Source of the DNA: Galbitalea sp036271875
GTDB lineage: Bacteria > Actinomycetota > Actinomycetes > Actinomycetales > Microbacteriaceae
NCBI GenBank assembly: GCA_036271875.1
Contig: DATAZU010000035.1
Location: 1 to 64,000, forward strand
Length of the DNA stretch: 64,000 nt
Direction of reading: 5' to 3'
Shown: piece after piece, positions 49,428 to 57,142 of the stretch
Layout: every line of letters starts with the position of its first letter
Position numbering within the stretch: the stretch's first letter is position 1
Program-made: the position numbers and the translations under genes
Notes under the pieces: model-generated
Databases searched by the model: none
Seen by the model: only the letters and a program-made list of their open reading frames with translations
Told to the model about the DNA's origin: nothing

Positions 49428-50660
49428 TTACGGCGGTGTCCAGTCGTACCCATTCGACCAGTACGCGATGTACACCCAGCCGATCTGACCCGCGATCATC
49501 AGCAGCACGATGCCGACGCGATAGGCAATCGACTTGGGTTGCGCGATCGCGCCGAGAAGCGGGAACGCGGGCATGAACAAGCGAAAGACGCTCGACTGCG
49601 GGAAGAACACCGCGAGGAGGTAGATCGTCCAGCTCGCGACCCAGAGACGCAGGTCCACCCCCAGCCGCTTCACCGGACGGGTAAACATCATCGCCGCAAA
49701 CAGCGCAACCGCGACCCCGAGTAAAACCACTCCGAGAGCCGCGTTTGACCCGATCCAGTCAAACCACCACTTGGCTCCAAGAATCCACGGCTGGAATGGG
49801 ATCAGAGGCACTTCGCCCACGTATGGCACGCGCCAGGACAGTTCGGTCGCCGTGTATGCATCCGGGACTCCCGTGACCACACCCGCGATGAACGGCCACG
49901 CGTATCCGAGAATCGCGCTGATGATGGCAGCGGCAACGGCAGCAATCAGTTCGCGAAGCGGGAACGGTTCGCGCTCGCGGACCACGAAACGATAGATCAC
50001 GTGGAGGCCGACCGCCAGCGCGAAGGCGAGCCCGGTCGGTCTGGTGAACGACACGATCGCGACGAACGGAAGTATCGCCCAGTACTGCCTGCGCTGCAGA
50101 TACAGCAATGCGCAGGCGAGAAAGAACAGTTGCATCGACTCGGCATAGTCGACCTGGTAGATCGGCGAGAGCGGAGCGACGCAGAACAGCACGACCGAGA
50201 ACAGAGCGGTCGATGATCCGAGTTCCGGTTCAAGCAGCGTGTAGAAGACGAGTGCGGTTCCCAGCGCAAAGCCGACCGAAACGAATACCCCGACGACGCT
50301 GAACGGCAGGCCGGTGACCGCGGACAGCGCGCCGCATAGGAACGGATACGCCGGCAAAAACGCCCACGCATTCTGCTGGACGTCGCCTTGGGCGTCATAG
50401 CTCAGGTGCTGTGGATATCCACTCGACGCGACGATGTGGTACCAGGTGCCGTCCCAGATTTGGGCGAACGAGAAATAGTCCGGATGCGCGCCGGTCCACG
50501 CGTTCTGCTGCTGCAGCCAGGCAAAGATCAGCATGATGGTCGTTGTCACGATTCTCGATGCGACAAAGATCACCAGGATCTTCACCCACCACGGCGTCAG
50601 CCGATACCGAACGAGAAGCCTTGGACTGCTCGGACGCGCCTGCTCCAGGACGTCAGTCAC
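49428..50660 (-). CDS. PIG-V-like membrane mannosyltransferase
   Basis: A 410-residue polytopic membrane protein with roughly nine to ten helices. The signature WDGTWYHIVASSGYP (about residue 70) and a following DYAESMQLFFLACALLYL are typical of GT-C mannosyltransferases related to PIG-V/Gpi18, which use polyprenyl-phosphate mannose at the outer face. The GTG at 50660 overlaps the dapE stop (GTGA), so it is translated with dapE. Acceptor unknown; cell-wall glycolipid or protein mannosylation are possible. Confidence 0.82.
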   Translation of the reverse strand: MTDVLEQARPSSPRLLVRYRLTPWWVKILVIFVASRIVTTTIMLIFAWLQQQNAWTGAHPDYFSFAQIWDGTWYHIVASSGYPQHLSYDAQGDVQQNAWAFLPAYPFLCGALSAVTGLPFSVVGVFVSVGFALGTALVFYTLLEPELGSSTALFSVVLFCVAPLSPIYQVDYAESMQLFFLACALLYLQRRQYWAILPFVAIVSFTRPTGLAFALAVGLHVIYRFVVREREPFPLRELIAAVAAAIISAILGYAWPFIAGVVTGVPDAYTATELSWRVPYVGEVPLIPFQPWILGAKWWFDWIGSNAALGVVLLGVAVALFAAMMFTRPVKRLGVDLRLWVASWTIYLLAVFFPQSSVFRLFMPAFPLLGAIAQPKSIAYRVGIVLLMIAGQIGWVYIAYWSNGYDWTPP

Positions 50661-51784
50661 GCAAGCCAATTCCGGAGTGCAATCTCGCACGCCGCGATCT
50701 GCGCGACGGGCACCCGTTCGTCGTCCGCGTGGGCGAGGGCCGGATCCCCCGGCCCAAAATTGACGGCGGGGATGCCAAGGGCCGAAAAGCGGGCAACGTC
50801 GGTCCACCCGTACTTGGGCTGCGGGTCGCCACCAACCGCGTCGATGAACTCACGAGCAAGCGGCGCATCGAGTCCGGGGCGAGCTCCCCCGGCCACGTCG
50901 ATCACCACGACGTCGAAGCCGGCGAACAGTTCACGCAAATAAGCGATTGCCTCGTCTCCGCTCCGGTTCGGAGCGAAGCGGTAGTTCACGTGCACGGTCG
51001 CCTCGTCGGGAATGACGTTGGTGGCAACTCCGCCACTAATTGTTACGGCGTTTAGGCCCTCGCGATAGACGAGTCCGTCGACTTCAACCTCGCGCGGCTG
51101 ATATGAAGTAAGGGTCCCGAGCACCGCGGCAAGGTCGTGGATGGCGTTGTGTCCGACCCATGCTCGCGCCGCGTGCGCGCGCTTTCCGCTCGTTCGCACA
51201 TCCACTCTGAGTGTGCCGTTGCAGCCGCCCTCGATAATGGCATTGCTTGGTTCGCCGAGAATCGCGAAATCTCCCTCGAGCAGGTCGGGACGAACGCGCG
51301 CGAGTCGACCAAGACCGTTGAGCGAGCTGTCGACCTCTTCGTGGTCGTACCAAATCCAGGTGACGTCATTCGACGGCTCGATCAGTTCGGCAGCCAGCTT
51401 GAGCTGCACAGCAACGCCCGCCTTCATGTCGACGGTCCCCCGACCCCAGAGCTCCGCGGTCCCTGAGAGCTCCGCGGTCCCTGAGCCCGCTCCGGTCCCT
51501 GAGCCCGTCGAAGGGCGCAACTCCGTCGGAAGATTTCCGTTAATCGGAACCGTATCGATGTGTCCGGCGATCACGACGCGACGATCGCGACCCAGGTTCG
51601 TGCGCGCCACGATCGCGTCACCGTCACGAAATAGTTCGAGATGGTCGTGCGACTTCATGGCGCGCTCTATGGCGTCGGCGAGAGTCGTCTCGTCCCCGGA
51701 GACCGACTCGATGTCGCAGATCTGCCGCGTCAGGTCGAGAGCGGACGCCGACAGGTCAAGCTCTTCGATCCGGCTGGTGGACAC
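50657..51784 (-). CDS. dapE: Succinyl-diaminopimelate desuccinylase with repeat-encoded insertion
   Basis: A 375-residue M20 metallohydrolase that removes succinate from N-succinyl-LL-DAP in lysine and peptidoglycan synthesis. GTG start at 51784. Metal and catalytic residues are seen in VIAGHIDTVP (His, Asp), WGRGTVDMKAG (Asp), YDHEEVDS (Glu-Glu) and a C-terminal His region (NFGPGDPALAHADDE). Between GNLPTEL and WGRGTVD about 22 residues (RPSTGSGTGAGSGTAELSG and more) are encoded by a dispersed repeat, inserted in frame in a surface loop near the active site. Divergent from dapD; coupled to the mannosyltransferase gene. Confidence 0.92.
   Translation of the reverse strand: MSTSRIEELDLSASALDLTRQICDIESVSGDETTLADAIERAMKSHDHLELFRDGDAIVARTNLGRDRRVVIAGHIDTVPINGNLPTELRPSTGSGTGAGSGTAELSGTAELWGRGTVDMKAGVAVQLKLAAELIEPSNDVTWIWYDHEEVDSSLNGLGRLARVRPDLLEGDFAILGEPSNAIIEGGCNGTLRVDVRTSGKRAHAARAWVGHNAIHDLAAVLGTLTSYQPREVEVDGLVYREGLNAVTISGGVATNVIPDEATVHVNYRFAPNRSGDEAIAYLRELFAGFDVVVIDVAGGARPGLDAPLAREFIDAVGGDPQPKYGWTDVARFSALGIPAVNFGPGDPALAHADDERVPVAQIAACEIALRNWLA
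51449..51518. repeat. Dispersed repeat inside dapE
   Basis: Four tandem-like units with GGTCCCTGAG (AGCTCCGCGGTCCCTGAG twice, then CTCCGGTCCCTGAGCCCG) end in TCGAAGGGCGC. The element is in frame with dapE and encodes a Ser/Gly/Thr-rich stretch. Confidence 0.85.
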
Positions 51785-51846
51785 CCGCCAATTGTAGGCG
51801 ACCCTCTTCTGCCAACCGGGTCGACACCGCTCGCTACGCTTGTGCC

Positions 51847-52773
51847 ATGACTTCTCGCGCGGCATGGGGCTACGGGCTGGCAACGATCTCCGGAAACGGA
51901 ACCGTGCTCGACACGTGGTACCCGACGCCCGCCCTCGGGTCTGTGCCTCACGGCACCGATCGCTACATCGCACCAGCAGATCTCGAAGACCAGCTCGGCA
52001 CCGACTCTCGGCGCAACGTGCGAATCGACTTCGTGACCGTTGAGATCGATCTGGATGCTGCTCCCGCATCCACCTCGGACGCCTACCTTCGCCTGCACCT
52101 GTTGTCGCACCTCCTCGTGCGGCCGAACACGATCAATCTCGACGGCATTTTCGGCCACTGCCCGATCGTGGCCTGGACGAATGCCGGGCCCATCCATCCT
52201 GACGACTTTGCGCGGATGCGCGGAGCCCTGCAGCGCGCTGGTATCTCGGCCCACGGGTTCGATCGGTTCCCGAGAATGGTCGACTACGTGATGCCCCCGC
52301 GAACCAGGATCGCCGACACGTCTCGCGTTCGGCTCGGCGCCCATCTTGCGCCCGGCACGACCGTCATGCAGGAGGGCTTCGTCAACTTCAACGCCGGCAC
52401 CCTCGGTGAGAGCATGGTCGAGGGCCGGATTTCGCAGGGCGTCGTCGTCGGCAACGGCTCGGACGTCGGAGGCGGAGCATCCATCATGGGAACCCTGTCC
52501 GGAGGCGGCAAGGAACGCGTGGTCATCGGTGAACGAGTGCTGCTCGGCGCGAATTCTGGCGTCGGGATCTCGATCGGCAATGACAGCGTTGTCGAGGCGG
52601 GTCTCTACGTGACTGCGGGTACCAAGGTGCTATTTGACGGCAAGACGATCAAAGCTGCTGAGCTCAGCGGTGTCCCGAACCTGCTCTTTCGTCGAAACTC
52701 GCAGACGGGCGCGGTCGAGGTTTCCCCGCGCAATGGCACCGGCGTCGTCCTCAACCCCCAACTGCAGCCCTAG
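51847..52773 (+). CDS. dapD: Tetrahydrodipicolinate N-succinyltransferase (actinobacterial DapD)
   Basis: A 308-residue acyltransferase that succinylates tetrahydrodipicolinate using succinyl-CoA. It starts MTSRAAWGYGLATISGNGTV, typical of the actinobacterial type. The left-handed beta-helix is clear in the C-terminal half with hexapeptide-like turns (VRLGAHLAPGTTVMQEGFVN, then GVVVGNGSDVGGGASIMGTL and VLLGANSGVGISIGND). Length is normal. Divergent from dapE by 62 nt, so the two probably share a promoter region. Confidence 0.93.
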   Translation: MTSRAAWGYGLATISGNGTVLDTWYPTPALGSVPHGTDRYIAPADLEDQLGTDSRRNVRIDFVTVEIDLDAAPASTSDAYLRLHLLSHLLVRPNTINLDGIFGHCPIVAWTNAGPIHPDDFARMRGALQRAGISAHGFDRFPRMVDYVMPPRTRIADTSRVRLGAHLAPGTTVMQEGFVNFNAGTLGESMVEGRISQGVVVGNGSDVGGGASIMGTLSGGGKERVVIGERVLLGANSGVGISIGNDSVVEAGLYVTAGTKVLFDGKTIKAAELSGVPNLLFRRNSQTGAVEVSPRNGTGVVLNPQLQP

Positions 52774-52811
52774 CCCCGACCCGACCGACCCGACCCGACC
52801 CGAACCGAACC

Positions 52812-52894
52812 CCTGTTGTGCAGGTAGTCCTGCCCAAAAGTGCCATTTCGCCTGCAAAAGTCGCCAGCAAGTGCCGAAGTACCTGCACAACAGG
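52812..52894. terminator. Hairpin between convergent dapD and gltA
   Basis: Exact 15-bp arms (CCTGTTGTGCAGGTA, 52812-52826, with 52880-52894) enclose about 53 nt. A (CCGA)n-rich stretch precedes it. Likely bidirectional terminator. Confidence 0.65.
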
Positions 52895-52982
52895 TGTGGG
52901 AGCTGGCGGGACGCAGGTGTGGGAGCTGGCGGGACGCAGGTGTGCGAGCCAGCGGGACGGAGGTGTGAGAGCTAGTGGGACG
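52891..52982. repeat. Four 23-bp tandem repeats reaching into gltA
   Basis: Units at 52891-52913 and 52914-52936 are identical (they contain AGGTGTGGGAGCTGGCGGGA). Units at 52937-52959 and 52960-52982 are diverged copies. The last unit includes the citrate synthase stop codon and the final three codons. Confidence 0.85.
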
Positions 52983-54270
52983 GCCAGGCGCGATGCGGCT
53001 CGCCGATGTAGACCTGCTGTGGGCGGCCGATCTTGGTCGCCGGATCGGTGTTCATCTCACGCCAGTGCGCGATCCAGCCGGGTAGGCGACCGATCGCGAA
53101 CAGCGGCGTAAACATCCGGGCCGGGAAGCCCATGGCCTTGTAGATGACGCCGGTGTAGAAGTCGACATTCGGGTACAGCTTGCGCTCGATGAAGTAGTCA
53201 TCGGCGAGCGCGACGGCCTCGAGCTCCTTGGCGATGTCGAGCAGGTCGTCCTGCACGCCGAGCGCCTCGAGCACCTCGTCCGCGCTCTCCTTGACGAGCT
53301 TCGCGCGTGGATCGAAATTCTTGTACACCCGATGGCCAAAGCCCATCAGGCGAACGCCCTCTTCCTTGTTCTTGACCCGGCGCACGAACGTGTCGACCGT
53401 TTCGCCCGACGCCTTGATCTCACCGAGCATCTTCAGGACCGCCTCGTTGGCGCCGCCGTGCAGCGGGCCGTACAGCGCGTTGATGCCCGCCGAGACGGAT
53501 GCGAACAGGTTGGCCTCGGTCGAGCCAACGAGCCGAACCGTCGACGTCGAGGCGTTCTGTTCGTGGTCTTCGTGCAGGATCAGCAGTCGCTCGAGCGCCT
53601 TGCTCAGCACCGGGTTGACCTCATACGGCTCGGCCATGATTCCGAAGTTCATGCGCAGGAAGTTGTCGATGAAGCTGAGGCTGTTATCCGGGTAAAGAAA
53701 TGCCTGACCGAGACTCTTCTTGTGCGCATAGGCGGCGATGGTCGGCAGCTTTGCGAGCAGTCGGATGGTCGAGATCTCGACCTGCTCCGGGTCGTGCGGG
53801 CTGAGGGAGTCCTGATAGTAGGTCGAGAGCGCTGAGACGGCACTCGAGAGCACCGACATCGGATGCGCATCGTGCGGCAGCGCGTCGAAGAGGTGGCGCA
53901 TGTCTTCGTGCAGCAGGGTGTGGCGGCGAACCTTCTCGGTAAATTCCTCGAGTTCGCTGGGGCTCGGGAGCTCGCCGTAGATGAGTAGCCACGCGGTCTC
54001 GAGGTAGGTCGAGTTCGACGCGACTTCCTCGATCGCGTAGCCGCGATACCGAAGGATGCCGGCGTCCCCATCGATGTATGTGATGGCACTGCGCGTTGCG
54101 GCGGTGTTGACGAAGCCGTAGTCGAGCGTGTGGAGCCCGCTCTGCTTTGCGAGGGTCGAGATGTCGATCGCGCTGTGGCCGTCAACCGCAGCAACGACGG
54201 GTAGTTCGGCCGAACCACCGTCAAACGACAGGGTGGCTGTCTCTGCGGTCTTCGTCGGGGCGTCGCTCAC
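52972..54270 (-). CDS. gltA: Citrate synthase (type II)
   Basis: A 432-residue enzyme of the TCA cycle condensing oxaloacetate and acetyl-CoA. Catalytic regions are complete: GPLHGGANEAVLKMLGEI, MGFGHRVYKNFDPRAKL (His) and NVDFYTGVIYKAMGFP (Asp). The N-terminal strand domain (LSFDGGSAELPVVAAV) marks the type II hexameric form regulated by NADH in some bacteria. The last codons lie in a tandem-repeat array. Convergent with dapD. Confidence 0.95.
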   Translation of the reverse strand: MSDAPTKTAETATLSFDGGSAELPVVAAVDGHSAIDISTLAKQSGLHTLDYGFVNTAATRSAITYIDGDAGILRYRGYAIEEVASNSTYLETAWLLIYGELPSPSELEEFTEKVRRHTLLHEDMRHLFDALPHDAHPMSVLSSAVSALSTYYQDSLSPHDPEQVEISTIRLLAKLPTIAAYAHKKSLGQAFLYPDNSLSFIDNFLRMNFGIMAEPYEVNPVLSKALERLLILHEDHEQNASTSTVRLVGSTEANLFASVSAGINALYGPLHGGANEAVLKMLGEIKASGETVDTFVRRVKNKEEGVRLMGFGHRVYKNFDPRAKLVKESADEVLEALGVQDDLLDIAKELEAVALADDYFIERKLYPNVDFYTGVIYKAMGFPARMFTPLFAIGRLPGWIAHWREMNTDPATKIGRPQQVYIGEPHRAWPSH

Positions 54271-54357
54271 GTATACAGCCTAATTGCCCGCGGGGTGAAC
54301 CGTTGCATCCACCAAAGCCATTCCAACTTGATTGGAGGATGTTGCCAAATCGGTTGA

Positions 54358-55467
54358 TTATGTCGCGGCGAGGCGGTCGACGGCGCGCGCGATATCGGCG
54401 TCGGTCGCCGTGAGAGCGACCCGCACGTGCAGCGCAGGCGCTTCCCCGTAGAAGGAGCCCGGGGCAACCAGAATCCCCCGGTCGGCGAGCCATTCGACGC
54501 TCGCCCATGCGTCCTCGCCGCGCGTCGCCCAGAGATAAAGGCCAGCGACACTGTTGTCAACGCGGAAGCCCGCGACGCCGAGCGCCGCAGTGAGCTCGCG
54601 GCGTCGCATCCCATAAATCGCGCGCTGCACCTCAACGTGCGAATGATCGCCCAGTGCCGCAACCATCGCCGCCTGAACCGGAGCGGGGGGAATGAGCCCG
54701 AGATGCTTGCGAACGCCCACCAGTTCGGCGATCAGATCGCTGCAGCCGGCGACGAACCCCGCGCGATACCCGGCCAGGTTGGACTGTTTGCTGAGCGAGT
54801 ACACCGACAGCACGTGGTCGCGGGATGTGCCGATAACCTGCGGCTCCAAAATCGATGGGGCGGGCAACGGCGAGTATGCTTCGCCCTCCGGCGCCCAGGT
54901 GAGCTCTGCGTAGCATTCGTCATTCACGATGACGGCGCCGAGCTCACGTGCGCGGGCGACCGCAGAACGCAGAAACTCGACGGGGTGCACCCGGCCATCC
55001 GGGTTACTCGGTGAGTTCAGCCAGATGAGTCGGGTCTCCTCCGGCCACTCGGCCGGGTCGTCGGATGCGACAACGGTCGCGCCAACCATGGCGGCACCGA
55101 TCGCGTAGGTGGGATAGGCGAGCGTCGGTTGAACGACGATGTCGCCGGCGCCGAGCCCCAGCATCATAGGGAGCAGAGCAACGAACTCTTTCGAACCGAT
55201 CGTCGGCATCACGTTCGCCAGTGCCAGGTCGACTCCCCGGCGTCGCGCGTACCAGGTCACGATCGCCTCGCGCAGCGGCACGCTTCCCGCCGTCAGGGGA
55301 TAGGAATGCGCATCCGTGGCGACGGCAAGTGCCTCTCGAATGAACTCGGGGGTCGGGTCGACGGGCGATCCGACCGACAGATCAACGATTCCGTCCTCGT
55401 GCGCACGCGCGCGATCACCGAACGGCACCAGCGAGTCCCACGGGAAGTCGGGCAGCTCCAGAGCCAT
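54358..55467 (-). CDS. dapC: Succinyldiaminopimelate aminotransferase
   Basis: A 369-residue class I/II PLP aminotransferase. The PLP lysine lies in VYSLSKQSNLAGYRAGF; other marks are NSPSNPDGRVH and VNDECYAELTW. The actinobacterial DapC family (start ELPDFPWDSLVPFGDRAR) transaminates N-succinyl-2-amino-6-oxopimelate. It overlaps the ferredoxin stop by 1 nt and forms a three-gene operon with fdxA and the MshB-like gene, an order also known in mycobacteria. Confidence 0.92.
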   Translation of the reverse strand: MALELPDFPWDSLVPFGDRARAHEDGIVDLSVGSPVDPTPEFIREALAVATDAHSYPLTAGSVPLREAIVTWYARRRGVDLALANVMPTIGSKEFVALLPMMLGLGAGDIVVQPTLAYPTYAIGAAMVGATVVASDDPAEWPEETRLIWLNSPSNPDGRVHPVEFLRSAVARARELGAVIVNDECYAELTWAPEGEAYSPLPAPSILEPQVIGTSRDHVLSVYSLSKQSNLAGYRAGFVAGCSDLIAELVGVRKHLGLIPPAPVQAAMVAALGDHSHVEVQRAIYGMRRRELTAALGVAGFRVDNSVAGLYLWATRGEDAWASVEWLADRGILVAPGSFYGEAPALHVRVALTATDADIARAVDRLAAT

Positions 55468-55790
55468 CAGGCGACGGGCTGGGGCGGAAGCGCGGCAATC
55501 AGCGGGTGATCCTTGTGGATGACGCCAACCTTTGCGGCGCCGCCGGGCGACCCCAGGTCATCGAAGAATTCGACGTTCGCCTTGTAGTAGTCCGCCCACT
55601 TGTCCGGGACGTCGTCTTCGTAGTAAATCGCCTCCACCGGGCACACCGGCTCGCACGCACCACAGTCGACGCACTCGTCCGGATGGATGTACAGCATGCG
55701 GTCACCCTCGTAGATGCAGTCGACCGGGCACTCATCGATGCACGCGCGATCTTTGAGGTCAACGCACGGAAGTGCAATCACGTACGTCAC
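55467..55790 (-). CDS. fdxA: Seven-iron ferredoxin
   Basis: A 107-residue ferredoxin. C9, C17 and C50 can bind a [3Fe-4S] cluster and C21, C40, C43 and C46 a [4Fe-4S] cluster (DECVDCGACEPVCP); C25 is extra. The C-terminal extension (YYKANVEFFDDLGSPGGAAK) is typical of actinobacterial FdxA/FdxC, electron donors to cytochromes P450 or other oxidoreductases. Its ATG overlaps the upstream stop as ATGA; its own stop overlaps dapC. Confidence 0.94.
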   Translation of the reverse strand: MTYVIALPCVDLKDRACIDECPVDCIYEGDRMLYIHPDECVDCGACEPVCPVEAIYYEDDVPDKWADYYKANVEFFDDLGSPGGAAKVGVIHKDHPLIAALPPQPVA

Positions 55791-56980
55791 TGGTGCTGCA
55801 ATCCTTTCAACGGGGTGCTGCCAATCCTACCCGGCCGGTGGCGCGCTGGATGCGGCCAGACCACAACCGCGATGCCGATGACTGCCGGAGCGATCTGCCA
55901 AACAATTCCGGGACCGTTCCACGGGATCAGCACAGACCCGCCCGCACCGAGAATCGACAGGATGCCAACGATCACAATGATCCCGACGGCCGCGAACCCC
56001 GCAACGACTCGCGTGCCGAAGACCAGCCGAAAGCCAGCGAGGAGCGCGGCCACGACGACGACGACACCGATCGTCCCGACCCAGATCGGCTGACCGGCGA
56101 TCAGTGCGGTCGACTGGTTGTAGACACTGAGAAGTGCACCGAACGCGACGCCAATGATGGCCGCGAGCACCATGACCACGAAACGCGAGGCGGGATGCTG
56201 ATCCGAGAACGCCGCGGGCACGTCCGACGCAGGCTCGCGCAATGCGAAGCGCTCGACGGCGGAAACGGGGATGCGTTGACCGCCGGACAGCACAATCTCG
56301 TCGCCATCGAGGCTCAGCTGGCTGCGGTACGCCTCCAGGGCCCGCCGCTTGCGGTCGAGTACCGGCGACACGTCGAGCGAGATCGTCGGTTCGTCGGCTC
56401 GTCTGGTTCTTCCGTCCGCACGATCGGTGACGATCGAATAGAACGGGACGCCATAGATGTCGGCGGCCCGTCGTGCCGCATCGTGAACTCGGATGTGATC
56501 GGGATGCCCGTACCCGCCGTCTTCGTCGTAGCTGATCACAGCATCCGGACCTACCGCGATAACAACAGAGGCGATGTCGGATGTGACGTCGGAGAGGTCA
56601 GCTGCAGTGAGCGTGGCTGGGTCGGTGTGGCCCGCGGCTTCTGCACCGCGTCTACCCCAGCGCATCCCAGAGTCGACGTAAGTGCGACCGGTCTGTCCGC
56701 TCCAGCGGGCGTTATCATCACCGAGAAACCGATGGTCTCGAACACCTAGGATCGCCATCGCTGTTGCGAGTTCGCTGCCGCGCAGACTGGCCATGGCTCC
56801 GTGTGACTCAAGCGCCGGCTTCAGGTCGCTAGCTACGACCTCGCCCCGCTCGCCCCTCGTGCAGGTGAGCACGCTTACCTGTGCTCCGCGATCGACCAGG
56901 GTCGCGATCGTCCCGCCGGTCTCGATGGTCTCGTCATCGGGATGAGCGTGAACAAATAACACGCGCTCGACATCCGCCAT
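55787..56980 (-). CDS. mshB: MshB-like GlcNAc-Ins deacetylase fused to a membrane domain
   Basis: About 397 residues from the ATG at 56980 (MADVERVLFVHAHPDDE), chosen for its GAAGGGA site over a start 10 codons upstream. The PIG-L/LmbE fold (1-275) has the zinc motif AHPDDE and GYGHPDHIRVH, as in MshB, which deacetylates GlcNAc-inositol in mycothiol synthesis. The remaining 120 residues form about four membrane helices (for example FVVMVLAAIIGVAFGALL and VAGFAAVGIIVIVGILSIL). Mycobacterial MshB (about 300 residues) has no such part. First gene of the fdxA-dapC operon. MshB function is supported by synteny; other PIG-L substrates are possible. Confidence 0.82.
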   Translation of the reverse strand: MADVERVLFVHAHPDDETIETGGTIATLVDRGAQVSVLTCTRGERGEVVASDLKPALESHGAMASLRGSELATAMAILGVRDHRFLGDDNARWSGQTGRTYVDSGMRWGRRGAEAAGHTDPATLTAADLSDVTSDIASVVIAVGPDAVISYDEDGGYGHPDHIRVHDAARRAADIYGVPFYSIVTDRADGRTRRADEPTISLDVSPVLDRKRRALEAYRSQLSLDGDEIVLSGGQRIPVSAVERFALREPASDVPAAFSDQHPASRFVVMVLAAIIGVAFGALLSVYNQSTALIAGQPIWVGTIGVVVVVAALLAGFRLVFGTRVVAGFAAVGIIVIVGILSILGAGGSVLIPWNGPGIVWQIAPAVIGIAVVVWPHPARHRPGRIGSTPLKGLQHQ

Positions 56981-57076
56981 CCGCGATTCCCTTCGATCTT
57001 TCGTTCCCACAGTATTCGCTGTGAGAAGTCGAGACGGTTGGACAGACCGCGAAGCGCTCGGCTAGGGTTACCTAAG

Positions 57077-57095
57077 TAAGGTTAGCCTTACCAAC
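57077..57095. promoter_or_regulatory. DtxR/IdeR-type iron box upstream of efeU
   Basis: TAAGGTTAGCCTTACCAAC matches 15 of 19 positions of the iron-box consensus TTAGGTTAGGCTAACCTAA, treating the central G/C as free. It ends 47 nt before the efeU start, where a DtxR-family regulator loaded with Fe2+ would block transcription. Confidence 0.75.
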
Positions 57096-57142
57096 ATTCC
57101 CGAGCTGCTCGCGCGCCGCATCCGCCCCAGTCAGAAACCTCT

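Noticed and set aside
52891..52982. A CRISPR array at the 23-bp units
   Set aside because: The units are directly tandem without spacers.
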